Below, one piece after another: positions 37,517 to 48,442 of a stretch of DNA of 64,000 nt. Origin of the DNA: Mixophyes australis (Eukaryota; Chordata; Amphibia; Anura; Limnodynastidae). Position numbers and translations under genes: made by a program. Under the pieces are notes generated by a model that saw nothing but the letters and a program-made list of their open reading frames with translations, was not told the DNA's origin and made no database searches. The DNA lies in assembly GCA_036250195.1 (NCBI GenBank), contig JAVHZZ010000003.1, positions 53,249,521-53,313,520 of the forward strand, in the 5' to 3' direction. How positions within the stretch are numbered: position 1 is the first letter of the stretch; every line of letters starts with the position of its first letter.

Positions 37517-37870
37517 CATCATCATCATCTTCATCTTCATCTATTTATTTATATAGCACCACTAATTCCGCAGCGCTGTACAAAGAACTCATTCACATCA
37601 GTCCCTGCCCCATTGGAACTTACAATCTAAATCCCCTAACATACACACACACACAGACCGAGAGAGACTAAGGGCAATTTAAAAGCAGGCATTTAACCTA
37701 TTAGTATGTTTTTGGAGTGTGGAAGGAAACCGGAACACCGGGAGGAAACCCACGCAAACACGGGGAGAACATACAAACTCCACTCAGATAAGGTCATGAT
37801 CAGGAATCAAACTCATGACCCCAGTGCTGTGAGGCAGAAGTGCTAACCAATGAGCCACCGTGCTGCCCAT
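37517..37870 (-). mobile_element. tRNA-derived SINE, copy 3
   Basis: Complete on the minus strand: head GGTGGCTCATTGGTTAGCAC, box B GAGTTTGATTCC, centre GTTTGCGTGGGTTTCCTCCC and tail GCGCTGCGGAATTAGTGGTG, ending in ATGATGATGATG. It lies between two L2 pieces. Confidence 0.92.
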
Positions 37871-38079
37871 TCTGCATTTCCTCTCTCTCTCTCCACTGGT
37901 ATCATTCCATCATTATTCAAGCATGTGGCTAATACTCTTATTATAAAAGAAAAAAAAGTAATTCTGACTCAGATTACCCCCCATCTCTCAACTTTCATAC
38001 CCCTGTGAAATTCCAAAAGGGTTCGCATCACGTTTCCTTTCCTTACACTACCTACTGGACTCTGTAGAGTTGGGCTCTG

Positions 38080-38290
38080 ATACTCCACAGATACCGCACA
38101 GATTAAAGTTTGATCATTGCCAAATCTAAATCAATTACTCTTCTCAAGTTCTCCTGGAACTCTCTGTTGCATTTGACACTTTTGACCACTCGTTTGTCAT
38201 ACAAATCTATATACCAAGCTAATGAGGAGCTAATGAGCTCCTTTACATTTCAGTATCACCTCTATATGGATGACACCCAAATATAGTAAA
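38080..38290 (+). mobile_element. L2-like LINE, reverse transcriptase relic
   Basis: It reads LIIAKSKSITLL, then LELSVAFDTFDHSF (the D-x-x-x-A-F-D motif) and, after a deletion, FQYHLYMDDTQI followed by a stop. Y-M-D-D corresponds to the catalytic Y-A-D-D. It may be the same copy as 35640-36860, broken by later insertions. Confidence 0.78.
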
Positions 38291-38795
38291 GGGGGAATGC
38301 TACATGGAGAATAGATATAATTTGCAGTATATATTTCTATCTATGCTCAGTCAAGCATCACCCAACGTTGTCATACTGGATGTGTGAACAGCCCTTGTGA
38401 TCCGCATAGGGATTAATCATTTCTTTTTAACGTTACATTTCAGATGCACTCTTTCCAATTCAATGGCTTAACACCCTGGTGGACGCGCCCCAATTGAGGC
38501 CAAAAATTAATTTAACTTAATGAATTTAGCCCTGGCTACTGAACTTGGCAAATAAGTGTAAGAAAACACGTCAGGGTGTGAAGGTTTGTCAGGTATGCAG
38601 CTAGTCACGGACTAGGCATCTTCGGAAATTAATATAGAGCACACAGAAAAACGAATACAGTCAATGAACACACAACACCATTCGTTCCTCAAAAAAGAGG
38701 CTTATTTCCTCAATTAGAATATGTTTGTATTGTAGTCTATGACAAACCCCACTAAATACATACAGATGGCGCAATCTTCATTGAAGCAATAAGCA

Positions 38796-39073
38796 ATACT
38801 TGCCAACTCTCCCGGAATGTCCGGGAGACGTACCCGGATTTCGGGAGTCAAGAACAGGTAAGTATCCCGCATACTGGAATTTAGTTTCCAAAATGATGCG
38901 ATTTGCGGTGAATTGCGTCATTTTTGCCCCGCCCCCCGTGACAAATTGACATTTTTGTTGCGTGGGTGGGGCCAAAATGACGCGATTGACCGCAATGTGC
39001 CCTCATCCCACCCTCCAACCACGCCCATTGCCCGGGATCTCCCGGAATTCACTTGTCAAAGGTTGGCAAGTAT
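38796..39073. mobile_element. GC-rich MITE, TTGCCAAC family, copy 5
   Basis: Ends ATACTTGCCAACTCTCCCGG and GGTTGGCAAGTAT, inverted and nearly perfect; body with GATGCGATTTGCGGTGAATT. It is about 70 bp from the MBOAT2 exon at 39145. Confidence 0.85.
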
Positions 39074-39144
39074 GCGACAAGCTCACCTAGTTAATAGGTG
39101 AGAATCAATTAGATTCATGTTCTTAAGAAAAACAACAATCTTAC

Positions 39145-39199
39145 CTAACAGCTAGTCGTCTTTGAGATGGAGTCAGTGTCTCTTCTTTACAAAATATTC
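39145..39199 (-). CDS. MBOAT2: MBOAT2-like acyltransferase, third exon in window
   Basis: A 55-nt exon. GA completes a Gly codon split after its first base. Then come 17 codons reading IFCKEETLTPSQRRLAV, and AG opens an Arg codon completed by A in the next exon. The LTPSQRRLAV segment matches the linker before the conserved PSLLEYLSY block in MBOAT2. The acceptor is ttcttgttttgaag and the donor is gtaaga. This linker is less conserved than the flanking exons, so the call rests on matching phases on both sides plus the motif. A 19.2-kb repeat-filled intron separates it from the next exon. Confidence 0.83.
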
Positions 39200-40640
39200 C
39201 TTCAAAACAAGAAATGACAAAGTAAGCAAACGTCTTACACTGTTAATAGATTTGGCTGTCTTGTCCACCGTCTCCCCCACAATGTGCTATCTGGGGCAGC
39301 ATTACTACATCCCCAAAGAGAACTGAAGCTCCTAAATGACTATTTCTCTATATCAGTTTCAGGAAACCTTTGACTCTCCAGTTGCAGTGGAACTACAAGT
39401 TCTAGAATGCCCTGCCAGCATTTGCACCTGGAAATTCACAGGTTGATTATCTCTGCTCTACAATCTGGAGTATGCTCCACAGCAGTTGTTCATTAATCAT
39501 GCCAATATGTAATTAGCAACTAATTGTAGAAAGCATTATAAGTGACAGGGAAAAACCAACACATTTACATGTATAATTACATTTGCAGATGAATAAAGAA
39601 CAAGAATGTGAAATTCTGAGCGTGTTCAGTGAATAATACAGAAAGCTGCGTGTTAACAACTGTGACGATGTGTCTTCTTATGCACGCCTAAGGACAAACC
39701 TTTGTAGGACACCCAGTTTTTTCTCAATGAAATCACTTAACTTTTACTGTCCTAGAATTCTGATGCACCCAGATTTTCAAACTTAATATAAAATAGCCAA
39801 ATGAAGCTATTCCCACTATGTGGTACCCAACAGCAAGTATGGCTGTTAGCCAAACAGTGAGTGTCTGCTATTGCTTTGGGCTTTTGAAAAATTGGAAGAA
39901 AATTAGGAATATAACAAATAATTAAAATGAGTGAAAAATATTACTAATTATTCGTAATGCTTTCTAAATCTGGCTCCAAGGCTGACTTGCTCCACTACAA
40001 ATTACTGCCTTACTGCTCTCTCTAATTATTGCACATTGAATTAAGTTTTAGGTTTCGCGGCTCTTTAAGCGTGCCTCCTGTCTTTTTTAAAACCAGGTGA
40101 TAGATTTATCATTCACTGAGTATTGTGAGCAAGAGATTGTCTCCAATCTACAAACTTCCATGAGCAGCACCCCTCAAGCCCATCTTACTGTACTAATAAG
40201 AGACACTAAGCTGATGCATCTGTGCATTCAATTTCATGGATGTCCTAAAGTTCATGCTTAACCTGTGTTGTTTTCTAAATACCCTTGTGGGTTGCAGGCA
40301 GTATCGGGGCAGCTTTGTTGAGCTACTAAATGAATGCAGAGCTGCTCTGAGATCTCCTCTAGAGGATTCTGATCTGTCGCTAGAATTACCACCTTTGAAA
40401 AACATGTTTATGAAAAGTTCAAGAAGCTGTAGTCAATTTTGTTCATCGCACAACTGTGTGTTTACCATCAAGGGAAAAAATAAACTTACATGCATACAAG
40501 GACACATATCACTACAGGTGCCTAATATGCATATGGTTCATGAAATATCTAAATCTTCATTAACATTTACAACATGACGGTGGTATAATGTATTAAGGAG
40601 ACATTCCTACCTCAAAGTGGACACATTGTCTATACACAGT

Positions 40641-41690
40641 GGAGGCAGCCATTTTGTGGGATAATCCAATATCCATGAGAATGCAGCCAATCAGTTCACT
40701 AGGAGTAAGCGACATCACTGGGAATGCAGCCAATCAGTTCACTAGGAGCCAGTGACATCAGTGGGAATGGAGCCAATCAGTTCACTAGGAGCCATTGACA
40801 TCACTGAGAATGCAGCCAATCATTTCACTAGGAGCCAGTGACATCACTGGGAATGGAGCTAATCAGTTCACTAGGAGCCATTGACATCACTGGGAATGCA
40901 GCCAATCATTTCACTAGGAGCCAGTGACATCACTGGGAATGCAGCCAATCAGTTCATTAGGAGCCAGTGATATCACTGGGAATGGAGCCAATCAGTTCAA
41001 AAGGAGCCAGCAACATCACTTGGACTGCAGCTAATCAGTTCATTAGGAGCCAGTGATATCACTGGGAATGGAGCCAATCAGTTCACTAGGAGCCAGCGAC
41101 ATCACTGTGAATGCAGCCAATCAGTTCACTAGGAGCCACTAACATCACTGGGAATGCAGCCAATCCGTTCACTAGGAGCCAGCGACATCACTGGGAATGC
41201 AGCCAATCAGTTCACTAGTAGCCAGTGACATCACTGGGAATGCAGCCAATCAGTTCACTAGGAGCCAGTGACATCACTGTGAATGCAGCCAATCAGTTCA
41301 CTAGGAGCCACTAACATCACTGGGAATGCAGCCAATCCGTTCACTAGGAGCCAGCGACATCACTGGGAATGCAGCCAATCAGTTCACTAGTAGCCAGTGA
41401 CATCACTGGGAATGCAGCCAATCAGTTCACTAGGAGCCAGTGACATCACTGGGAATGGAGCCAATCAGTTCACTAGGAGCCAATGATATCACTGAGAAAG
41501 CAGCCTATCATTTCACATCACTGTGTGATGCAAGTTAGAGAATGGGCAGGCTGTTTCTCATGTCTCTATGATGCCAGCTTCCTAATGAATTTATAAACTG
41601 CATTTCATACCTCAGTGAAGTCACTGCTTCCTATTAAGTTGATATGCTCTATTCTTATGAACATTGATAAAGCCCGCAATATGGCTGCCT
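40641..41690. mobile_element. MITE-like element enclosing a minisatellite
   Basis: The left end GGAGGCAGCCATTTTGTG and right end ATATGGCTGCCT match the termini of the short copy at 29105-29218. The interior is dominated by the 43-bp array. The right terminus is decayed, so the extent is an inference. Confidence 0.5.
40680..41515. repeat. 43-bp minisatellite, 20 units, CCAAT motif in most
   Basis: The unit contains ATGCAGCCAATCAGTTCACT and AGGAGCCAGTGACATCACTG plus GGA, total 43 bp. Nearly every unit carries CCAATC or CCAATCAG. A four-unit block is duplicated with offset 172 bp (41101 to 41273). Confidence 0.95.
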
Positions 41691-41817
41691 ACGCCAGACA
41701 TAGATGAAAGAGGCGTTTCTAGATTTATATTATGAACCACAAGGCTATTCTGTACAAAAGAAAAACATTTCTCAGATTTTTGTATATCCTGATAGACCTG
41801 AACAAAGGTCATCTTAC

Positions 41818-41873
41818 CATCTCGGATTTCAAAAGCCAAGCTTGTTATTTTCTGCGTAATAATCATCATTGGC
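41818..41873 (-). CDS. MBOAT2: MBOAT2-like acyltransferase, second exon in window
   Basis: A 56-nt exon. G completes the split Gly codon, followed by 18 codons reading PMMIITQKITSLAFEIRD, and then G opens the next codon. The MMIITQKITSLA stretch is strongly conserved in the MBOAT1/MBOAT2 branch and follows directly on the DFSG end of the preceding exon. The acceptor tttaaatgtag is weakly pyrimidine-rich and the donor is gtaaga. The exon is 1.8 kb from the preceding exon. Its 3' side faces a MITE-like element containing a 43-bp minisatellite, whose proposed end is about 130 bp away. The reading is clear; only the paralogue assignment is open. Confidence 0.88.
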
Positions 41874-43704
41874 CTACATTTAAAGAATATAAGACAAAAT
41901 CTGAATACATGGAGATCATTTTATAACAGTAATAAGTGTACAAATTGACAAAGGAAAACAGAAACCCCACTCCCCTAGTATAATTATATATACATTTATA
42001 GCTGCCAATGGGCCCCAATTCCCAGGAACCGTCCCAGGTTTTAAAGCTTTCTCCCTGTAAATATCCAAAATTTTCAATATTTACCAACCCCACAATAAAA
42101 TACCTTATTTTCTGCATATTAAAGGAAATTTTAACCATGAATTTTTCTTCTCTGGGATTTAAAAAGTTAATATTTATTGAAGATGAGTATTTAAAATGCA
42201 AACACATATGTTAAAATCAAATCGGGTCAGTGCCCAGTTTTATTACATACACGAGTGGCAGAATGGACGAGATACAGTTGGATGGAGAAGAATCTCTTCC
42301 ATTAATGGGTCCCTTTAATTGCAGAAGCTGGTGAGAGGGCATATTCGGTCAGCTACAGTTCAGAGGAGAATAAGGGTGGACTCCAGGACAGATTTACACT
42401 ACGGGGTGCCGGGTGAGGGAGCAAGGGAATCTTGTGTAATAAAGTATACGTAGAGAAAAAGCCAGCTTGGGGCATTGGCACAGCCTATGCAGTACGAAGA
42501 CCAATGAGTGGTTGGTGATGTTATGTCATATGCTCTGTTATATAAATATATATAATATATATATGAACCAAATTTATGGTATGTAGTTGCAATTGTAGCT
42601 GTATAGACCTCCACCCTCTTTACAAAATCATGTAAAGCCACTATAAGGCGCTTCAAGAACATCACATTGACCAAGGCTGAGTTACATTATAAGAATATGA
42701 TAGTAATAATACAATGACAAACAAAAAGCAGATAATAATTGATTACTATTCATTCACTTATTTTGCAAAAATACACTGAAATAAATCCTGGTGCAATCAG
42801 ATGCCTTCAAAGGTAACATTAAAAATCCACAATCATTTAGTTATTTTAATTGGCATTAAAATAAATACAGCTTTCTGAGCGAGATTTTACCCATGGCTAG
42901 TCTTGTCCATTAAAAAAGCTTCATCATGAAGATCACAGAACATTAAAAGCAGAATGTTATTGAGGAGCCGCTTGAAATGTATCAAGACAGACTCTGTTGA
43001 CAAAAGGCCTGATGACGAGCATCAAGAATGGCTGTAGAGCTGGCATTTGGGCACTGGGAAAGCTTTATTATGCTACTCCAATCTTATAGCCAATCATGTT
43101 CACTTTAGGCCAGGGATTTGCATTTTGATAGTGAAGTTTACTTTAAAATCAAACAGCTCAACTAATGACAATATTGGTTACTTCTAATCAATGCACTCAA
43201 TGGTAAGTAGCATAGTAAGTGTGTTTTACTGCAAACTGGTTTAAAAATGGTGCATTGCATAATGAATTTAATTCATAACATTTACAATAAATAATATTGG
43301 AATGTACAATTAAATTTACCATTGGGCTACCTGAGCTGGGCTATAGTCAAAGTTGTGGCTGCACAAATATTTTCCCTGAGAACCACTGCTGGGGAATAGG
43401 GAAGGCGAAGAGGGAGAGTGCACTGAAGGCAAAAGCTTCATAGTGAGTACTTGGCTTGCAATCTATTAGGTTATGGAAATACGCCACACAGACAGGTGGA
43501 GTCTGCTATTCACCTCTGTGCATCAGATATGAAAATGTCACTTTCATTATTACCATTAGAATAATATTAACCCAGGTAACAGCAGCAATTTAACGAAGAT
43601 TTGTTTATCTCCTCTCCAATATTCAAGGACAAGACAAGAACTTATCAGCCGATAAAGCAGGTACCTATGAATGGGAACAAGGTTGAATATAATGAGCCAC
43701 TTAC
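41874..43704 (-). other. intron, 1.8 kb, mostly unique sequence
   Basis: No transposon or array is recognisable apart from a short TA-rich run near 42538-42565. This is the least repeat-laden stretch of comparable length near the exons. I see no gene in it. Confidence 0.55.
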
Positions 43705-43800
43705 CCAGAAAAATCTGCAGAATACTGTCCATAATCAAAAATATAGACTCTTGCTATTTGGCACAAGGTGAGGTAACCCAAAGCAAACACAAAGCAGTAT
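43705..43800 (-). CDS. MBOAT2: MBOAT2-like acyltransferase, first exon in window
   Basis: This internal exon encodes 31 whole codons with split codons at both ends. The frame reads YCFVFALGYL, then CQIARVYIFD, then YGQYSADFSG. It covers a hydrophobic membrane segment and the loop after it, which I recognise as MBOAT2 (residues about 100-132 of roughly 520). The family transfers acyl chains from acyl-CoA to lysophospholipids in the ER membrane. The acceptor is ttatttccag and the donor is gtaagt. The exon begins with the third base of a codon (A) and ends with the first two bases of a Gly codon (GG), completed by G in the next exon. MBOAT1 is the main alternative, but the QYSADFSG stretch fits MBOAT2 better. 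Confidence 0.87.
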
Positions 43801-44379
43801 CTGGAAATAAATAAAACATGCAATTAAAGCTCTCTGAGAATCACATTTCTGGTGCAAATTAGCTCATGAATATAAAAAAAAACATAACAAAATTAACATT
43901 TTTCATAATAAAGTTGTGGTAGATTAAAATATTTTATTTTTACAGCATCAGTGTTATCTGAAGTATCCAAAGTCATATAAGTTGTTAAAGGAGAATTATA
44001 GGAGAATTATCATTTCTTCTTAAACTAAATCATATTCAGCTACACTACACTCTGCATTTTCATGCAGTGTATACCTTATACTATCCATCATGCTGATTTT
44101 GAAAGGTCTGTAGAGATATTCCAGAGGCACATGTGACTTCAAAACGCTCTCCTACACACAGCTGCACATTAAGCAGATATATGAACAGACATCAGATATA
44201 CGTGTGTACCTTTTTACATTCCACGATGTTCGACATGATTAAATAAGAACTTAAACAGTTTTCTCATGGGTACAGCTATAATGTCAATCAATCTTGAGAG
44301 CATCATAGAGCCCCTTAGCTAGTAACAGTGGTCAGCTAAAACTAAAAAAACAAAAGCAAAATAAAAATCTGCAATCTTG

Positions 44380-44926
44380 TACCCCCACAAACCAACTTTA
44401 TTCATTTTCAACCTGCCCGCTCCCTGCGCTCGGCCAACGACCGCCGCTTCTCCTCCCCTCTTATCACCTCTTCCCACTCCAGAATCCAAGACTTTTCCCG
44501 TGCAGCCCCCCTTCTCTAGAACGACCTCCCTCGTTCCATCCGTCTCTCTCCTACTCTGTGCTCTTTCAAACGTGCACTCAAAACTCACCTCTTCCTCAAA
44601 GCCTACCAACCATCTACTTATCCCCCATCTCCTCCCTTTAGCTCGTCCTCCCTTCTCTCCTCTTGCCTCAACTGGCTCCTCTTGTGCCTGGTCTGTTTAC
44701 CCTCCCTTGTATGAGCAGGGCCCCCTCCCCTCCTGTCTCCATACCTGTTCTTCCGCTCCGTCTTTACTGCATATGACTAGCCGGAGTTTCTGAAGTATTG
44801 GTACTTTTTGTTCATTGTCCTGTATGGTTTCACCCTGTATAGTCTACTGTTAGTACTATGTGCGGCGCTGCGGATACCTTGTGGCGCCTAACAAATAAAT
44901 GATAATAATAATAATAATAATAATAA
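44380..44926 (+). mobile_element. L2-like LINE, 3' end with ATA tail
   Basis: The coding end reads RSLRSANDRRFSSPLIT, then SRIQDFSRAAPLL, a stop in place of the usual Trp, then NDLPRSIRLSPTLCSFKRAL and KTHLFLKAYQP. The 3' untranslated part follows and ends GCGCTGCGGATACCTTGTGG then AAATAAATG and ATA repeats (44897-44926). It is 5'-truncated, as most LINE copies are. Confidence 0.9.
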
Positions 44927-45517
44927 CCAGAAACTTGTTTTTGAATCTCTGGCTTTCTTTGCATGGTGGCTGCATGAGAACAGCTACTGGAGCAAATGTA
45001 GCTTAAATAGTCTTTTGGATTGAGGTCTGAGGTCAGTGAACCCAGCTCTGATCCTGCCTTAACTATTACATTAAATAAACAAATAAAGAAAGAAATATAC
45101 ATTTTTATTTGATTTTTTTTAAAACGTGCAATGTGACCCCTACAAATAGTCAGCTGGGCCTGGCGCTCACTATAACACAGTGACAACCAGCCTTCAGGCT
45201 AGTTCGCACAGGGCTGGCGCCTCTACAACAGGGCGAGTGGGAACAATACCCTCTGAATGTAACAGAACAGGCAGAAATTGCTGCATATGGTTTAAAAATA
45301 ACTTTTCAACTTATCAGCTTCTCTGTAGCTCCAACATTGTTGCAACAAAGCAAAACACTTTGCTGTCTGCTTAAGTGTAATTAATATGGAAGGTAAGGGT
45401 AAGGCAGAGCCCAGACTTCAATCTTCACAAACTCAATTGATACATGTCGGCTGAAAGGTCCAGATCAGTGATTACCCTTTATTTTTACCCAGAATGCAGT
45501 AGAGAAACAATGCAACA

Positions 45518-45650
45518 GTATACCTCCCAACCGTCCCAAACAGTGGGAAATAAGGAGGTATGGTCTGTTCAGTTGCTCTGAATGGCTTAAAATGCGCTAG
45601 ACACACTGCCCCGCCCCCGTCCTGACCGAGACTTGTCATGTCGATGCCGC
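45518..45650. mobile_element. fragment of a TACCTCCCAAC-end MITE
   Basis: It starts TATACCTCCCAACCGTCCC and carries CTGCCCCGCCCCCGTCC. Resembles the left end of the element at 55993-56280. The right end is absent. Confidence 0.5.
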
Positions 45651-45859
45651 CTATCCAAATGTTGATAACTCAATATCAGCAACTAGAAGATATATATTTC
45701 CTTAGAAATTATAATTAGCAATGGACATACATGAAAACAAGCTGGATTTAAAGCATTGTTTCAGAAAGAGAACACCACAATCGTCCCACTTCAGTGTGAC
45801 AGGAGCCTCATATCACTACTCTGTGCTGTCAGGGAACCCTGTTCCCTCTGCTATCTAAT

Positions 45860-46469
45860 GGGCACATTTAACAAATGACGGTATTGCACTATCGTGCACT
45901 TACCGTGAAAATAGGTGAAGGAAGTCTGCAATTGATATTTATGACAGCTCCGTTCGACTGTTCAATCTTCAAAACCACTAATTTTCGCTGCAGTTCGTTT
46001 TTTCTAACAGTCACCATTCAACAGAATGGTGACTGCTCCAGGCCGCAATCTAACAAGTCCCGAAAAAACATTTTTTTCGGGAACTTGTCAACTTGTCAGC
46101 TGGCGTACATCAGGAAATCTAATGCTGTCAGCTCTGCTCCGGAGAGCAGAGCTGGAGAGCGCATGTGTGGAGGGATCACATGATCCCTCCCTGTCACTCA
46201 CAGCTCTCTCTCTGCAACGATAGTTGCAGAGACAGAGAGGGGATCTGTGTACTGGACATGCGCACTTGAAGAGTGAGGAGAAGACCCGGAGGCAGCGCTT
46301 CCAAAGAGGGGGGTAAGTATGGTTTTTTTTATCACTGAAACAGCAGTTTTTCGGAACTGCTGTTTCTCTCCACGGCTGTACATAAATGTGAGAAGTAGTT
46401 CAATCATTATCATTGCGATAAGGATTGAAAACTACTTTTCACTTTATGTGAATAATGATAAATGTGCCC
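45860..46469. mobile_element. 610-bp MITE with GGGCACATTTA ends
   Basis: Perfect 11-bp inverted ends GGGCACATTTA and TAAATGTGCCC. The interior holds several hairpins, for example CACCATTCAACAGAATGGTG (46012-46031) and GGGATCACATGATCCC (46172-46187), plus a stem of GCAACGATAGTTGC. Flanks are CTAAT and CTAAG, so the target duplication is uncertain. The ORFs within are incidental. Confidence 0.8.
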
Positions 46470-47635
46470 CTAAGACTTAGTCTGGGGCTTCCCGCTTGGC
46501 CCCATTACCCTGCTTACATCATGGCAGTGCCCCAGTCCCTGCTGTTCTCACTAACACAAAGTGAACAGATCTCCGCCTTCCAGCAAATCAATCATATCCT
46601 GAAATACTTTACGCTGCTCTCAGTTTAGTGATCTGATCGGGCTTGTTTCAAAGCTAGGGACAGCCAGACAAGCAGGTGATGAAGGCTGGATACAGAAAGG
46701 TGTGCTGCCCCTAGTCGAATGCTCCTTAAAAAGAACATAGAAAAAAATAAATGAGAAAAATTAGCATAGAAATGATATTTTCTGCTCTATGGTAGTGCTA
46801 CCATAACTCCACATTATAACTACAAGCCCCCCATGCATGCTCTGTAATGTGCTGAATTAAATGCAAGCCAAAACAAACACAAAACTGAGTAGGCGGTGTT
46901 TAACCTTGAGTGGGATTATATATGTTGATGAAAGCTGTACTTCCCTTGAAGCACATCTGTAACAGGATAGGAAATGAAGAGGATTCTATACTAAGAGAAC
47001 TCTGTTTTGGAACAGTACTAAACACCCAAGTTCTTACTGCATTCAACCCAGGAAATGTAAGATCTCTTACTGACATCCTCCTTCTGAGAAAACGAACCGA
47101 CGTTCCAGCAGCAGCATCTCATTAGTCTGAAATCCCAGTTACATCACAATTTCTGCCTAGAAATAGACACGCCAGGATTTAGATAACCACGTCACTGGCA
47201 TTACCTGTGTTCTGACATCAAGGGTTAAAGAAGAAATCCTGGTTTCCTTGTGCAGAATGTTAACTAGTAGCAGGAACGGTTGTCCTCATGTAGGCAAATC
47301 AGTGCTCTGTAGCAGAGTTAGTGGGGCGCTGCCAAGGTGCACTCATTTACAATGATAGCATGCAAATGATCAAATCCAGTAAAGACACTTCTATCTACAA
47401 CAGCTGTCCAGGCTGCAGCATGGTTGTCACACATTTAGCCTGCTGACATTTTGGTGTCGGCAAGTTAGGTGCTAGCATTTACAGTGTTGGAAAGACGTAC
47501 CCTACTCGCAGAAAGAGGGGCATATTTATCAAAGGGTGAAAAGGAAATGCTAGAATAGGTGTTTTTATTGGCAAAAAGGTTTTTTTTTCTTTTTACTTTT
47601 TTACTTCTCCCTATATATTAACCGGGCAGCATACC

Positions 47636-47712
47636 TATCTGATGACCCCCAATTGTAAAGCGCTACAGAATTTGCTGGCGCTATAGAATAAATGTTGATG
47701 ATGATGTTGATG
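47636..47712 (+). mobile_element. LINE/SINE 3' tail fragment
   Basis: CAATTGTAAAGCGCTACAGA, then TGCTGGCGCTATAGAATAAA and TGATGATG repeats. Sense copy of the tail seen at 19048-19115. Confidence 0.65.
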
Positions 47713-48126
47713 AAACTTTATTCTTGAAAGTCTTGAAAAAAAAATTTTTTTTATTACAGTACTGTTTAAATTATTTTTATTTATTTAAAAAAAGAAATAA
47801 AATATATTAATTTAAGTTAAAAAACAAACAAACAGAAATATATATAACATTATTTTTTTTTAAAATCGCATATCAGGCTCATTATTTGAGAGGTGAGTGT
47901 ACATGATTTTAACTGCATTTTAGTGATGTTTGAAGTATATATGTGAGCGTAGGTAGAAAAACAAAATGAGAACCCTTTATATTAGGTTGCAGGCATAAAT
48001 GTTTTGATCTCAACCACTATCTCTGATGCTCATTGTATTAGATAACAGATTTGTAGCTTTCAACAACTGTGCTTTTGCATCTTTTGTAAATGTGGTCTAT
48101 AGATGACCACTATCGACCTATGTAAG

Positions 48127-48442
48127 TGGCCACGATGGCTTAGTGGTTAGCACTTCCGCCTCACAGCACTGGGGTCATGAGTTTGATTCTTGACTATGGC
48201 CTTATCTGTGTGGAGTTTGTATGTTCTCCCACGTGTTTGCGTGGGTTTCCTCCCACACTTCAAAAACATACTGGTAGGTTAATTGGCTGCTATTAAATTG
48301 CCCTTAGTATCTCGGTCTGTGTGTGTATATTAGGGAATTTAGATTGTAAGCTCCAATGGGGCAGGGACTGATGTGAATGAGTTCTCTGTGCAGCTCTGCG
48401 GAAAAAGTGGCGCTATATAAATAAATAGATGATGGTGATGAT
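48127..48442 (+). mobile_element. tRNA-derived SINE, copy 4
   Basis: Head GATGGCTTAGTGGTTAGCAC, box B GAGTTTGATTCTTG, centre GTTTGCGTGGGTTTCCTCCC, tail GTGGCGCTATATAAATAAAT. It lacks 19 bp relative to the other copies, between two GTTTCCTCC repeats. Confidence 0.92.

Larger units (their letters stand above)
19964..39144 (-). other. intron, 19.2 kb: dense interspersed repeats
   Basis: The largest complete intron. It contains three full SINEs, several L2 pieces, Harbinger-type and hAT MITEs, palindromic MITEs, a Gypsy-like LTR, a degenerate 31-bp repeat and an LTR-like repeat related to the one near 17 kb. I see nothing I can name in 21235-22275, 22630-24370, 24860-24960, 26195-27395, 28165-29100, 29890-30160, 31430-33425, 33850-34430 and 34765-35410. 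No further MBOAT2 exon is missing here: the flanking exons join in phase. Confidence 0.65.
39200..41817 (-). other. intron, 2.6 kb: minisatellite-bearing MITE
   Basis: 39200-40640 looks unique, with no recognised repeat. It includes an open stretch at 40236-40577 on the plus strand that matches nothing I know. 40641-41690 is a MITE-like element that contains the 43-bp array. 41691-41817 is short unique sequence beside the exon. Confidence 0.6.
3110..43800 (-). other. MBOAT2: MBOAT2 gene span, partial, six exons
   Basis: The six exons listed separately join without a frame break (phases 2, 2, 1, 2, 0, 1, 0 from the upstream boundary to the last donor). They account for roughly residues 100-330 of a protein of about 520. 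Introns measure 1.83, 2.6, 19.2, 9.4 and 7.0 kb, plus at least 20.2 kb upstream and at least 3.1 kb downstream. No promoter, first exon, catalytic His exon or polyadenylation site lies in the window. The product would be a multi-pass ER membrane lysophospholipid acyltransferase that remodels phospholipids; this comes from family knowledge and is not shown by these exons alone. Confidence 0.85.

Noticed and set aside
40236..40577. 113-codon plus-strand ORF
   Set aside because: No recognisable domain, no splice context and antisense to MBOAT2; length is within chance for AT-moderate intron DNA.
44377..44793. 138-codon ORF
   Set aside because: It is an out-of-frame reading of the L2 3' end; the true L2 frame is the neighbouring one.
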